From Coniella vitis (taxonomy: Eukaryota > Ascomycota > Sordariomycetes > Diaporthales > Schizoparmaceae), in NCBI GenBank assembly GCA_011317545.1, contig WUJK01000001.1:1116001-1180000 (forward strand): a stretch of DNA of 64,000 nt. Direction: 5' to 3'. The notes below the pieces were generated by a model. The model saw nothing but the letters and a program-made list of their open reading frames with translations, did not search any database and was not told the DNA's origin. Position 1 is the stretch's first letter, and every line of letters begins with the position of its first letter. The position numbers and the translations under genes were made by a program. Shown in pieces: positions 36,877 to 50,243 of this stretch.

Positions 36877-38150
36877 CGTGGCGAAGATATGCCCCCAAGG
36901 TGTAGGAACAGCAGCATGTAATGTCACCGGAGAAGAACCTGTGTGGAAAGAAAAGAAGAAAAAAAAGGGCAATTCGGCACTAAGTGGACGAGCCTGAGGA
37001 ACGGGCAGCCGACCCGCCTCCTGACTATGTGGTTATATTTATCCGAAGCCCTAGAGCCCGCCGAAAAACAACCAGAAGAGAGAGGGGCTTGCAAATGCAC
37101 AATGCTGCATCCTCAGCGGCAAGATGTCGGAGCGACAATCCGATATCGCCGAAGGTACCAAGTCTTCAACACTGAAGGCATGGCCAGAGATCGGCCCAGA
37201 CACGTGTCGGCATACAGCGGTGACAACTCAAAGCGGGACCTGTGTCCGGTGTTAGTTTGCAAATCACAGAGCCATTGAGGAAAGAATGCATTCAGTGGTG
37301 TGAGAAAACATGCATGTGAACTGTCTCTGGAGCTAGCAAGCGGAGCTGTCGCCAGCTTTACCGCTGATTCCACTTGTCGATAATGTGTAGTGGGAACACC
37401 ATGTGCTACGATCGGAACCCCACCGTTCCCGGGCGAGTATCGGGGAGTTCTCGGGCCCGCTAGACCACATAGAGTAACATTATCGGGTTACCTGCAGTTT
37501 ACAGTAGTAGTATGGCAACGTCTGTGCTGTCTGCGAGGCGATCCATAGCAACCGAGCAGATATTGTAGCGCATGACGCCGAGCTACAGATGACAGTACCG
37601 GAGAGACGTGGAGATGCATCCAACATGGACGGTAGGCACGGCGTTTTAAACGACGGCAATAAAGGCCGGCGATGGTTGTGCTGCAAAAACAAACTTACTC
37701 GCTTGTCAGTTTGACGGTCTGCAGAGACTGCCACCTGCTGTATGTATGCACTCAGGGATCCTTGGATGCGCGCGCTAACTTCTTTTGTAGCACAGGCAAA
37801 ATAAACCATCCCAACTTTAATCTAAGCATACAGTGTCGGTGCAGAAACATCATTATCAGTATGTACTAGCTAACGTGATTGACATGTCCAGGTACTGCCC
37901 TAGAACTATATTCCTGGGTACTACAAAGTGAATGTACTCTTCAAGTCGGCTAATATGTACACATGTACCGCGAAGTGGAAGTGCCCCCCCTCCCACACAA
38001 GAAAGAAAAAAAGAAAAAGGAAAAGACGCGTAATAGGACGAAAATTTTTGCACGTTTATATCTGCTTTGCAGGCTGGGATATGTGTTTTTCCTCCCGCCC
38101 TATGCCGCGGAAATACAGACGTTGGGGCTTGCACGGGATCTGATTAGATT

Positions 38151-38159
38151 ATCTGATAA
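38151..38159 (+). promoter_or_regulatory. ATCTGATAA, iron-GATA repressor (SreA-type) site
   Basis: It is an exact match to ATCWGATAA, the consensus reported for fungal iron-sensing GATA repressors (SreA/Urbs1/Sre group). It lies 816 bp upstream of FET3 and 1,275 bp upstream of FTR1. Flanking ATCTGATTAGATT and AAGATTATCGAT add partial GATA cores. Binding is inferred. Confidence 0.6.
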
Positions 38160-38237
38160 TACCCACTACCCGTGTAGCTAATCCAATCGGGCCCATCAAA
38201 TAAGATTATCGATCTAGACGGCAAGTCTCTTTCCTTG

Positions 38238-38259
38238 TTTTTTTTTTTTTTTTTTTTTT
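38238..38259. repeat. T22 homopolymer
   Basis: It is an uninterrupted run of 22 T between the GATA site and FET3. Poly(dA:dT) tracts of this kind often exclude nucleosomes in fungal promoters. Confidence 0.85.
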
Positions 38260-38974
38260 CACATTGTGTTCTGTCATTTAGCTGCGGGGCTTTCATGCGC
38301 GCCCACCCTCCCAAACCCCTCCTGTCTAACACTGCAAAATTTCAGGGTTATGCTGGTGCCCTTGAGGAACCGCATGTTTACCTACCTGTTTAACATGTTG
38401 TCTTCTAATTCTTCTTTTAACCTTGTACAGTGCCTTGTAGCTTCGCTGATTGGAATCTTTTTCTTGAATCAACTATTCGTGAGTATGCATTGCCTCAAGC
38501 TTCTTCTCGAAGTTTTGGGAAAATAACCTGGTGAGGGGCAAAAAACTGAATGTAATATGGAGCCCGAAAAGCAAAGATTGGACAGGAAAGTCTCCGAAAT
38601 GTCACTCGAGTCTCAGGCACTGGGCAATACGGCCCACAGTGGCTGTCTAGACGGGCCCAAGAGTGTGCTTAGTCGCAGACTCGCGGAGAAGCTCGGTTTC
38701 CGATGCGCCACCTCCTCGCTCTGAAGTTGTTGGTATCAGTTCCTGCTGACCTGTACGACGAGTCTCCGGCCGTATGAGTTGATTTTCATATGACAAATAC
38801 GCTTCACAACATGGTCACTGCTGGCGTGATAACTAGATGCTTTTTCTCTCCGTTGTTTTCTGCTACTTTTCTGCCCTGTCTCGGAAATCTCCTTTTTCAG
38901 GTCAGAATAGACATCGAGATCCTCTCACTTGGCTTCTTTGTTTAGCAGTCGCACCACAACAAAGAGCATTGGCC

Positions 38975-41191
38975 ATGTTTTCAACCCCTCTCTTCTGCAT
39001 CACCCTTCGGTCGGTGCTAGCTGTGGCCCTGCTGCTGTTGGCACAAGTGCACGGCACACTGGCGCAGAACTCTACAACGTCTGGCGAAACACTTGTGTTT
39101 GATTGGAACATAACTTGGGTGCGCGCCAATCCAGACGGATTGATGGAGCGTCCTGTAATCGGTATCAATAATGAGTGGCCTGTCCCAGTGATTAATGCGA
39201 CCAAAGGTGACCGCTTGGTCGTTACAATTCACAACCTGCTTGGCAACGAGTCAACCTCCATACACTGGCACGGCCTGTTCCAAAACGGCACCAGTGGTAT
39301 GGATGGGCCTGTCATGATTAGCCAGTGCGCGGTGCAACCTGGTCAATCTGCCACTTATAACTTCACAGTAGGTCTTTACGTCCTGGAACGTCCCCTCAAA
39401 CAGGGACCGCGAGATGAGAAGCTATGTCGAGCAAAGCATGGTCTTTTTGTTCTTCCCTGCACCTTGATGTACTTGGAAAGGCTACTGGAAGCTAACTCGT
39501 CTCCTGGGTCTATTTTACAGCTCGATCAAGCTGGGTCATATTGGTACCATTCGCATTCAAATGGCCAATATCCTGATGGCCTGCGTGGTGCTCTGATAAT
39601 CCAAGATCCCGACAACCCATACGCTGCAAAGTATGACGAAGAGCGCCTGATTACACTTTCTGATTGGTACCATGACGAGATTCCCTTGCTCATGAAGTCA
39701 TTCATTTCCGTGGAGAACCCTACGGGTGCTGAGCCAGTCCCCAAGTCTGCGCTCATGAATGATACAAGCGACTTTCAGATGAGCATGGTAGCGGGTAGAA
39801 CGTACCTTGTGCGTATCATCAACATCGGTGCTTTTGCTTCTCAGTATTTCTGGATGGAAGGTCACACGATGCGCATCGTCGAGGTGGACGGTGTATGGGT
39901 TGATGAGGCCGAAACAGATATGATCTACATCTCGGTTGCTCAGCGATACAGTGTTCTTATCACAGCCAAGGATGAGGCCAGTACCAACTACGCCATTGTT
40001 GGAAGCATGGACACTGTAAGGATTCCTTTTACGGCCGCTTGCTCCACGTTTGAGATTGTACTAATCCGTTCTGTCCAGACACTGTTCGACACAATTCCAT
40101 CCTCTCTGAACTGGAATGCTACAGGTTGGCTTGTTTATGATGATTCTGCCGATCTACCCGCTGCTACAGACGTTGCTACATTTGCCCCCTACGATGACTT
40201 CACTCTTCTTCCTCTGGATGGTGAAGAATTGCTATCGGAAGCCGATTATACCGTGACGTTGGATTTGACCATGAACAACCTCGGCGATGGTGCCAACTAG
40301 TCAGTTTCAGTCTCCAACCTATCTGCTCTCCATATTTGAGGACTAATTGAAGATACTATGCAGCGCCATGTTCAACGATATCTCTTTTGTATATCCTAAG
40401 GTGCCTGTGCTGTACACAGCGTTATCAGCTGGCGAGCTGGCAACTAATCCAACCATCTATGGCAAAGACTCGCCTGCTTATGTTTTGGGTTACGGTGAGA
40501 CAATTGACATTGTTCTCAACAATGACGATACTGGCAGACATCCTTTCCATCTGCACGGCCACGTATTCCAGGTGATTCACCGTAGCGAGGAAGATGCGGG
40601 GCACTTCAACGCATCAGGAGTCACTTTCCCATCAGTTCCAATGAAGCGAGACACTTTGGTGGTACAGCCAAGTGGAAACTTTGTTATTCGGTTCAAGGCA
40701 GACAATCCTGGTGAGTATAGCATGTCCAACCCTGTTCCTACGACGGCATTTTAGACGTCGGATGATACTTTTGCAGCTACTGATGGTGCTCCAGGTGTCT
40801 GGTTCTTCCATTGCCACATAGAGTGGCATTTAGCTGCCGGTCTAGCTGTTACTTTCATCGAAGCACCTCTCGAGCTTCAGCAAAACCAAGAAATACCAAA
40901 TGGATTTGCAGACCTTTGCTGGGACCAAGGGATTGAAACAGTCGGCAACGCTGCCGCAAACAGCGAAGATTGGCTGGACTTGACTGGCCAAAATATGGAA
41001 GTGACTCCGCTCCCCCCTGGATTTACGACCAAAGGCTATGTGGCCATGGCCTTCAGCTGTTTCGCGGGTTTCTTGGGTATGGCCTCAATTGCATGGTATG
41101 TCACGCTTCCGCGCTTTTTCGTGTTACGATAGAGTAACTGATGATTTACGAATTGGACAGGTATGGACTAGCACCCATTGCCCAAGAGTAA
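38975..41191 (+). CDS. fetC: multicopper ferroxidase (FET3 family)
   Basis: Six exons: 38975-39367, 39521-40015, 40079-40299, 40364-40710, 40795-41095 and 41161-41191, giving 595 residues. The enzyme oxidises Fe(II) to Fe(III) at the cell surface and hands it to FTR1. It has a signal peptide (1-31). The copper sites are HWHG (97-100), YWYHSH (138-143), HPFHLHGH (429-436) and HCHIEWH (491-497). NPTGAEP, with Glu 202 in place of yeast Fet3 Glu185, supports ferroxidase rather than laccase activity. A C-terminal hydrophobic helix (about 562-586) anchors the protein. ATG 38975 was chosen because it gives a clean signal peptide; an upstream in-frame extension to 38837 looks like leader. The 153-bp and 63-bp introns are multiples of three with no stop, so they look like coding sequence. 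Gene symbol by family. Confidence 0.93.
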
Positions 41192-42334
41192 CATGCAAAC
41201 ATTGGGCATCAGTTACAACGGCAAATCAGTAGCCGAAAGAGAATTTCAATCATAGCCTACTTGATGACGAGATTCGAACAGAGATAGAGGAGAGCAATAA
41301 TATGAGGTGTCACCAGTAAATTTTGATGCAGTGCTTATGTGCAATCTTGCAAACTCTAACACGGTGGTCAAAAATTCATATTAGAATCACTCATAGCTCT
41401 TTGCCTTGGTTCCAGGAGACTTGAGGTCAAGGCTGTTTGTCGACCAAACGCGAAATCTACTCTCGAAGAATAAGAGGCCCAGCGAAGGGCGCTTCTTTGC
41501 ACAAATCTTGATGCCGTTCATTATTCTCGGACAAGAATATCGTAGACTTGATAGTTTTATTCCGAACTCAAGCGATCGATCACACCTCAGACCATTCGAG
41601 TGGGTAACAGACGGTCGCCGCTTCGAGGGTTCCAGATGTTGACTGAGGACTCGCCCCATTTGCTATCCCGGGATAATACAATCCAAAAAGTCTTTCAATG
41701 CTTAAAAGTCTATAGGCCCACCCTATACGCCTTAATGGGTCTTCAGGTCGTCGGCCGAACGATCGAGAGCTCGGTTTTACGCATCAACTCCACGTCATGG
41801 AGCCTGGATTACGTTGAAAGCTAACGTCCGGGCAATACAACCGAGCACTTCGTATGCTGATACAAGTGTTTGCCTGCGAATCACTCAATACTTACGCTCA
41901 ACCACTTTTCGGCCTATCGGGGGTGGTATCTCAATTTCATCGAGCATGTTGGGAGGCAGGAGACCCATTATCACCAGCGGAGCTCGGCCTTCGGAGAGAA
42001 AGAGCTCAGGCAACGCCACATTGAATGCTTTTTGTCATCCAGCGGAGTGACCTAGAGTGCTATCAAGCTTGATCCTACTGGGCATTTCTGAAAAGATTGT
42101 AGGTTTTTTATGCGTGTCGGGCAAATCCTGAATGCCCAGGAGGTTCAGGGTGAAGTGTTCGATACTATACCCCTACTAGATCCATTTGTCTCGGCAATAC
42201 CTGATCAAAATCGATTCTTGTCACAGTTTCTGACCCATTGAATTGTCTTTATCTGTTCTATAAATCCTTGGCCGTCCCGCACATGAACTCCTCTGAGAGT
42301 ATTGTATCCAGCTACCGCAGCAAGGTTCTCGAAA
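41192..42334. other. intergenic, FET3 3' flank and reductase promoter
   Basis: There are only short ORFs. I find no full ATCWGATAA site here, in contrast with the FTR1/FET3 region. Confidence 0.5.
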
Positions 42335-44050
42335 ATGGCTCTTGGTGCACGAGTACTCTCAGCTTCGTTGCTATGGCTCTGGGCTTTTGCCCTTGTCGCT
42401 GCTCAAGAGGCTCCTACCATGTCAGCGCCTAACAGAGATGATTATTGCTTCTATTCCATTTACTCTTCTCTCACTTCCTTCACTTTTGCTGGAGCTACAA
42501 CTACATCAACATCGACTTCCTCCTCCGGACATGGCTCCTCGGATAGTGGAAGCAGCAGCAGTAGCAGCAGCAGCCATTCTCATCGAAGCCTTGAGCAGCG
42601 TGGTCATCAGAGCAGCTCTGACAGCGGTTTCTGCAATGCTACCATTGAAGTCATGAGCCTATACGCTAGTGCCAAGTCGTTGTGCTCGAAACGGCAACTC
42701 TCTGGTCTACAGACCTACTGGAGCAGCTTATGCACAGCATCAGATTATGTTCTAATGGACCTTACCGAAATTGAAGCGAATGCCACCAGCGACTACATCG
42801 CTTCTCTGGCCATCTTGGACCCCGAGACTGCGTCAACCACAACAACCATTGAGAAACCAGTGGTGCTACTCAAGTCTTACTATGAGCGCGCATACAAGTC
42901 ATATGTAAGCAAACCCATCGTCGGACCTTAGCACAAGCTACGAGATAAAAAATCATCATATAACTAACGCTCCCTAAACCCAGGTCGGTCATGACTATGC
43001 TATTCCAAAAGACATTCAGTATGGTTGGGGTCTGATAGGCTACTGGTGTGCGATCCTGTTTCTCGGTATGGTTCACAAGGCTTGGACATGGGCTTTCACC
43101 ACGCGAAGAGAATCAGCGCTGCAGAGTGATCATGGTGGCAGCGCATCTTCCTCGCCCGAGACTGCCTTGGAAAAGGCCTCACTTCGGGTCCGAGCCCATG
43201 TGGGCATCGCAGCTGGACTGGCACCGGCTTCCAAGCATCACCAAGAGATGTGGGCATGGCAGATGATTCCTAGACGCCTAGATTTGCTCTGCATTGCTGG
43301 ATTTTGGATCTTGGCCATTGTCCTTAGCTTTGCTGGTTATGACACCTTTGCTGGAAACATTAGGTTTGTGGAGCGCACGATTCAGGAAATTGACAAAGAC
43401 TGGTCATTAACCAAAGTGAAATCAGCACCCCAAGCGTCCACCAACAGAACTGGCAATATTCATCTGACCGCACCGGAATTCTTTCATATGCATGCCTGCC
43501 GCTTGTCTGGCTTTTTGGACAGAGAAACAATGCCTTCCTCTGGGCGACCAGCTTCTCTTTCCGGAGCTTCACACTGTTCCATCGTCATATATCAGTTGCC
43601 GCCACCGTGCTGGCCGTGGTACACTCCGTTAACTATACCGTTGTAATGATGGTTTATGGTATGTTGGAAACGTCAAGTTCTCCTTATCTATTCTCAACAT
43701 AATCTTAATGCAGCAAGGGTATATTGCCTGTTCTTTTTCTTTGTGTTTTATGTTAACATAATTCGTTTCTAGATGGCAGATACAGCAATTCTCTGAAGCA
43801 GAAGTATTTCTACATGGGCATTGTCGCTACATGCGCAATGGGCGTCATGGTTGCCCTCTCCCACGCATGGATCCGGATGAGATTCTATGAGTTCTTCCTT
43901 GTGTCGCATATCGTCTTGGCAGCTTTGGTGATCTATGCCCTTATATGGTAAGCTTGAATGAGTCTCCTGGGCATCCTGTTAGGCCTCTCCCAGGAAGGTT
44001 GCTGGGAGACTTTGGTTACTGACGTGCAAAATTCCTGAACAGCCATACTA
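42335..44050 (+). pseudogene. ferric reductase, N-terminal part (exons 1-4 and first 8 bp of exon 5)
   Basis: Exons 42335-42904, 42984-43363, 43435-43658, 43773-43947 and 44043-44050. A signal peptide (1-24) is followed by a Ser-rich, Cys-containing extracellular domain and then the transmembrane heme domain with FHRH, VVHS, LSHAW and VSHIV histidines. It is typical of fungal FRE-type metalloreductases, which pass electrons from NADPH via FAD and two hemes to external Fe(III) or Cu(II). The intron 2 boundaries (GTTTGT...CCAAG) were chosen because they restore the SDRTGILSYACLPL segment. The transcript would run into the retroelement in codon 453 (ACG split after its first base). All exons are free of stops and frameshifts. 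The neighbourhood (FTR1, FET3) marks it as the reductase of the same iron-uptake system. Confidence 0.88.
44046..44050. repeat. target site duplication TACTA, left copy
   Basis: The last five bases of the left reductase exon fragment are repeated at 51619-51623 on the other side of the element. Confidence 0.93.
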
Positions 44051-44529
44051 TATTATAACCCACGGTCATGCAGGTCGCAGGAACAGGCCAGCGCAACTAT
44101 ATGCTAGCAAATCGGAACCTTAACGGACCGATAGGGATCTCTTACGTAAGAATACAGAACGGCATAATCAGGGTTAGGGTTAGATTACCTTAATAATTAA
44201 GATAGTTAGAGCGATAATAATCCAAATAATCTAAATAAGCTAACGCTCCTATCGCTCTAGGTAATCCAAGGGTCTATACTTACTATAGATAGGAAATAAT
44301 AGAAGGATATAAGGATAGGAGTTTATAGCTTAATATTAGATAGTTTCCTTATAATCTTTAGTTATAAATCTAAGTATTATCTTATATAATAGGGTAATCC
44401 CTCTTAATTACTTATAATACTTAATATTACTCGATAACGTATAAAGACTTAAAGGTAATACTTCCCTACCTATTAATATATAATTTATAGGTATTTCTAG
44501 AATCCGGGATTTAGGTAAGGATTATTATA
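44051..44529 (+). repeat. 5' LTR of element D
   Basis: 479 bp, TATTATAACC...ATTATTATA, type 1 middle segment, with a telomere-like AGGGTTAGGGTTAG near 44173. The first ~130 bp still contain many CpA/TpG sites. Confidence 0.9.
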
Positions 44530-46620
44530 TTTTTATAACTCTTATTTAGGACGGTCTATATATACCTCTTAGGTAATATTAAGTATAGTAATAGCTCCTT
44601 AAACTCCTACCCCGTTTACCTTAGGAGAAGGATATCGTTAGGTTATAACCTAGGAAGATATAATACGCTAATTAATCGAACTTACTTAATAACTTATTAT
44701 ACTTTAGTAGAATTAGGAGTAATAGAATTATATTATCCGTAGGTAGGCCTAATAGCTCGAATAATATTAAGCTATAGCCGCTATACTCCTAATACCTATT
44801 ATTTAAAATACTAATAATAGCTATAAGATAGATAAACCTATTATATATAACGGTAACTAAAAGATACTTTAAGGGTTCCTTACCTATTATAAGGCGTATT
44901 TCCTATATAATATAGCCTAATTTACTACCGAACCCGATAAAATTATCCTAGCCGGTATATAACTCGAAAAGGATGCGCTTATCTAGTATAAACCCTTACT
45001 TCGTAACTATATAAAATACCTAGGTAACCTCGATTAACGTAAGACGACTACTAAGAATATATTCGATTTATTCGTAGGATTCGAATATATTTTTAAGGAA
45101 ATATTTAGCGATCCTAACGAAGAACGGACTATAATATAATAACTTATAGAACTAAGGTAGAATAAATCTACCTTAGCTTATACGGTCCGCTTTAAGTAAC
45201 TCTTAATACGCCTCCCTTAGGAAGATAAGAACCTTATAGAATACTATTATAGAGGATTTAAGGATAAGGTTAAGGATAAAATCTCTAAGTAGGATTAGCC
45301 TAAAGACTTTACGATATTTAATAATAACGTTATCCGTATCGATAACCGTCTCTACGAAAGATATATAGAGAAAAGTAAGAAAGGAGGAAGCTATACTATA
45401 TAGAGGAATTATACTAATATAGGACGGCGAATTTAATAGATAACTAACCGTAGCTTCTAGCAACGAGGTACGGCAACCAGCGGTATAATATATTTAGGCC
45501 CTATAGAGCTCAACGCAGCTTAGCGTAAACCTATAAAAACCTAGAGAATTTAAGAAAGTCCCCGAAGGATAATAAGTTAATATTATAATATACGAGACTA
45601 CGGATTTTACTCCTAGCTAAAACTAGCTTTTAGAATAAGTATCGGATAACTCCGATTATAGACTCCTTAACTAGACTTTCTATTATAAGGATAATTATAT
45701 AACGTACCTTTTAGTAAAGTAAGGCTTAGGATAGTTCCCTTAGAAACCTTATAAGGAACGATAAATCGTAGTTACCTAGAGGATGCCTCTCCTAACGGAT
45801 ATTTTATAAAGTAATATTACGGAAATTACGGAATAATAGGAAACGCTTAGTATCGGTTAGAATACTAGCACTTAAATTATTAACGAAGAAACGAGCTTAG
45901 AATTAGAAAGCTTTATAAACGAAGATATCGATAAAGGAGATATATACTACCTTATCTATAATATTATACTTAGAGAATTATTTAGGATAATAACCTATTA
46001 AAATAAAACCCCCCTTATATAGGAAGACGCGCGAATTAATTACCTTTACGAAAAATACTATTAGATTATATAGTTTGCTTATATTATATATAATTATAGA
46101 TAATACTTCTAATATAAAATAACTAACGAATAGTTCCCTATATATAAATTAGGGCAACGTATTATCGCCTATAACGACGATAATAGCGACTATTATAAAG
46201 TATTTAGAATAAGGGGAAACTACGCTAATATTAGCCTTATATATAATACCCCCTATAGATATACTATGCGATAAGTAAAATAGTATTAATATACGATACC
46301 CTAGTATATACCTTATGCGTAAGAAAAAGCGCTCGATTAATATAGAATATATAAATAGAAATAAAGGGAAAAGCTCGTAAAGCCTATATACGTAGAACCT
46401 ATATATTATAGCTTCTATAAGCGCGCCGATTATATAGAATACCTAGTAGATAAAGCGTATACCTACTATAACCTTAAAAATAGTTAGCCCGGAGTATAGA
46501 CTCCCTATACGAAAGAAGAAAATTAAGCGCGCTTATAGTAATAGGCCGTAGTATATATATAATACGGAATATAATAAGCTAAAAGCCTAATATAGATAGC
46601 GGCCCTTAGAGTATAATAAG
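44530..46620 (+). pseudogene. element D gag remnant lacking the zinc knuckle
   Basis: It is collinear with the gag of element C up to CGTAAACCTATA (about 45524-45535). The ~62 bp encoding the CCHC knuckle in C are then missing, and alignment resumes at AAACCTAGAG. A further ~1 kb before the protease is the same unassigned Cys/His-containing region as in C. The antisense frame 45203-45463 is a RIP by-product. Confidence 0.7.
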
Positions 46621-49600
46621 AGTAGTAGAATCTAAAAGGTAAGGATCGCTTATAAGGGATAATAAGCGATTAGGATTTACGGTAAAGTCCCTCTATATAA
46701 TAGATAGCTCGATATACGAATATTTAAAAATCGTAGTACGAATTAATAATAAATACTATATAATACTCCTAGATAGCAGAGTATAAAGAAATTTTATATC
46801 CCTAAGTATTATTAATAGAGAATAAATACTTTAGAAGAAGAAGATAAAATCCTATAAACTTAGTATTATAGAAGGTATAAAAGTTACTTATAGCTAAGGT
46901 ATTATTAATATAAAATCCGATTAATTATTAGTTATAATCTATAGATATATAATATTAATAAACTTCGATATTACGGATACTATATAATACGAGCTAATCT
47001 TAGGTATATTATAGTTAAGAAAGGAAAATCCTCGAATCGATTAGATTAATAGCTATATTTTATAGGATAAAGCGGATACCTAAGAAGCGGTTATAATTAA
47101 AGGCGTAGGATTAGATTTAGTTACTAAGCGATACCTAGATAATAGGGGCTTAAACGAATTTATATATACCTCTAAATCGAGAAGAGCTAAGGCGATAGCT
47201 ACCCTAGGATACGATAAACCTCGATAGCTTATAGAGAAGGATCTAACGATAATTAATACCTAATAGAATAAGGGATATAGTAGATCGGGATACGATATAA
47301 TAGGATTCTATAGATAGTAGGATATATTATCGCGATAAGTTTAAGAAGGAACTAAGTATATATAACGATATCTCCTTATAATAATAACTATATAAGATAA
47401 AAATACGTTTAGAGACCTCTCTAATATACTAGAAGAGTATCGGAAGTTTATAAAACTATTTTAAGGAAAATTCGATAACGGCCTATTAAAGTATAGCTTA
47501 TATAACTACGAGATCCTACTTAAAGAAGGAGAATAACTAAAGTTCTTTCCTATCTACGGATTAGATAAGAATAAACTTAAAGTATTTAGAGAATATATCG
47601 ACGAAAATCTTAAGAAAGGCTATATTAGACCTTTATATTTACTAATAGGATACCTAATCCTATTTATATTAAAGAAAAACGGTAAATTATAGCTATATAT
47701 TAACTATTAGTAACTTAATAATATTATAATTAAGAATCGGTACCCCTTACCTCTCTTTAAAGAACTTAGAGATAGATTTAGAGGAGCTTAATAGTTTATA
47801 GCCCTTAACTTTAAAGAAGGATATATATATATTCGTATTAAACCCGGGGAAGAATAGAAAATAGCGTTTAGAATACGCTATAGATATTTTAAATATCTTA
47901 TTATATTATTCGGATTTACTAACGCCCCTATATTATTCTAGGAAATAATAAACTTTATCTTATATAAATACCTCGACTATTTTATAATCGCTTACCTAGA
48001 TAATATCCTTATTTACTTAAAGATATTCGAGGAATATTAGAAGTATATTACGATAATCCTATAAATCCTTTAAGATAATAAGATTTTAGTAAAACCTATT
48101 AAATATAACTAGAATACTTAAGAAGTTAACTACCTCGGATATATTATTATACTAGGGTATATACGAATATAGAAAGATAAAGTATAGATAGTTAGGGATT
48201 AGCCTATACCCTAAAACGTTAAGGATATTAAAGCCTTCTTAAGCTATATTAACTTCTACCGATAATTTATTAAGAACTATAATAATATTATAATATTATA
48301 ATATTACTTACGGAACTTACGAAAAAGGATATTACCTTTAACTAGAACGAATAGGTATAGAAAGCCTTTAGTATAATTAAGGATATAATTATATTAGAAC
48401 TAATCCTAATCGAAGTAAACTAAGATAAGGTTTTCGAGATCGAGATAGATATATTAGATTATACCTTCGGTAGATAACTCGGATAACGAGATAATAAAGG
48501 ACGATTACGGATAGTTAGTAACTTTAGTAAGAAACTAAATAGATTAGAACTTAATTATAGAACGCCCGATTAGGAACTTATAGTAATAATAGAAGCCTTT
48601 AGGGAATAGTAATACTACCTTATCGGCGTAAAATAATAAATTCTTATATATACGAATTATAAGAATCTCTAGGTATTTACCTTAATAAAGTAGCTTAATA
48701 AACGATAAGTTAGATAATACGAATTTCTATTAGAATTCGATTTTAAGATTATTTACTATAAAGGTAAAGAAAATAAACGAATAAACGCTCTTAGTAGATA
48801 GTTAGATTATAAGGATAGTAATAGTAAAGACTAAGATATTATAATAATCTTTAAGGAAGATTCGGATAATAACCTTATTATACTATCTATTACTAAGGAA
48901 CTTAATATAATACTATATATCGAAGGAGAAATACCTAACCTCGATAGTATAATAATATTAGAATAAAATAACTATATTAGAAGTATCTATAACGTATTAG
49001 TATATAGATACTAAGGAATTAGAGTAACCTATAGAAGGATCTAACGTTATTAGAACCTATTAAACCTTAAGAAACGAGTTATAAATATCGTTAGTAACTA
49101 TAATATATATAAACGAAATAAGATAGAATAATATAAACCTTATAGACTATTATAACCTCTACTAATACCTATAACTATTTAGTTATCTATTAGCCTAAAC
49201 TTTATTATTAAGCTACCCCTTTTATAAGAACCCTTAACTTAGGTATAGTACGATAGTATCTTAGTAGTAGTTTATAGATTAAGTAAGTATATATACTTCC
49301 TACTATATAAAGAAAGTAATACTATAGAAGAACTCGTATATATATTCCTCCGTATTATTATCGCTAACTACGGAATACCTTAGGAAATTATATTAGATAG
49401 AGATAGAAAGTTCGTATTAAAATTCTAGATCTTACTTAATAAATACCTCGGAATAATATAATATATATCTATAGTATTTTATCCTTAGATAGACGGATAA
49501 ACGGAACGTATTAACTAGATTATAGAATAATATCTATAATACTACGTTAACTACGAATAAAATAATTAGGTCGAACTTTTACTAACTATATAGTTCGCTT

Positions 49601-50220
49601 ATAATAGTATAGATATAACGAGTATAGGAAAATTACTATTCTTCCTACTTTACGGATATAACCCTACGGTATACTACGAAATACTATTAGGTAGAAACGT
49701 AGAAATAGTAGATTAATACGTTAGAAGAATTAAGTAATTATACGAAGATACTCAATACATACTTTAGGATATTAAAGAATAAATAATAAAATACGCTAAT
49801 TAGAAAAGGATTAAGGGATTAATCCTATAAAAGGGAGATAAAATCTATTTTAATTATAAAAATATTAAAACTACTAAACCTAGCGATAAACTCGATTATA
49901 AGAAACTCGGACCCTATAAAATTATATAATAGATTTTACTAGTTAACTACGAATTAGAAATCCTATATATACGCCTATACCTAGTCTTCTATATTTTACT
50001 CCTAGAATTAGTACTAGTAGATATAGAACTCTCGTATAATATAGATATTATCGAACTAGAATAAGTATAATATAAAGTTAAAGAGATTCTTAACTTACGT
50101 AAATATAAACGCGGAAAATAATATCTTATTAAATAGAAAGGATATAATAATTTAGAAAATATATAGGAACCCCTAAAGAATATATACCTAGATCTTATTA
50201 AAGAATACGAAAATAAAAAG
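46621..50220 (+). pseudogene. element D pol remnant: protease, RT, RNase H, integrase, chromodomain
   Basis: Despite RIP stops, a DSGA-type protease box is readable near 46780. The RT region (47.5-48.3 kb) has the YLDD box at 47993-48004, its last Asp codon now AAT. RNase H follows near 48.42-48.8 kb. The integrase end carries a mutated PQTDGQTER near 49478-49508, and a chromodomain-like KRGKYYLIKWKGY lies near 50105-50150. This domain order defines Ty3/Gypsy chromodomain elements. Confidence 0.85.
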
Positions 50221-50243
50221 CTATTATAGCCTTAGATAGAGAA

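Larger units (their letters stand above)
36877..38974. promoter_or_regulatory. divergent FTR1/FET3 intergenic control region
   Basis: 2.1 kb separates the two start codons. It holds an iron-GATA site at 38151, further GATA/TTATC cores nearby, and a T22 run at 38238-38259. Short ORFs within it show no domains. A shared regulatory region is inferred from the divergent layout of two partner genes. Confidence 0.6.

Noticed and set aside
38837..38974. 46-residue N-terminal extension of the FET3 frame
   Set aside because: It precedes a good signal peptide starting at 38975 and would bury it; more likely 5' leader.
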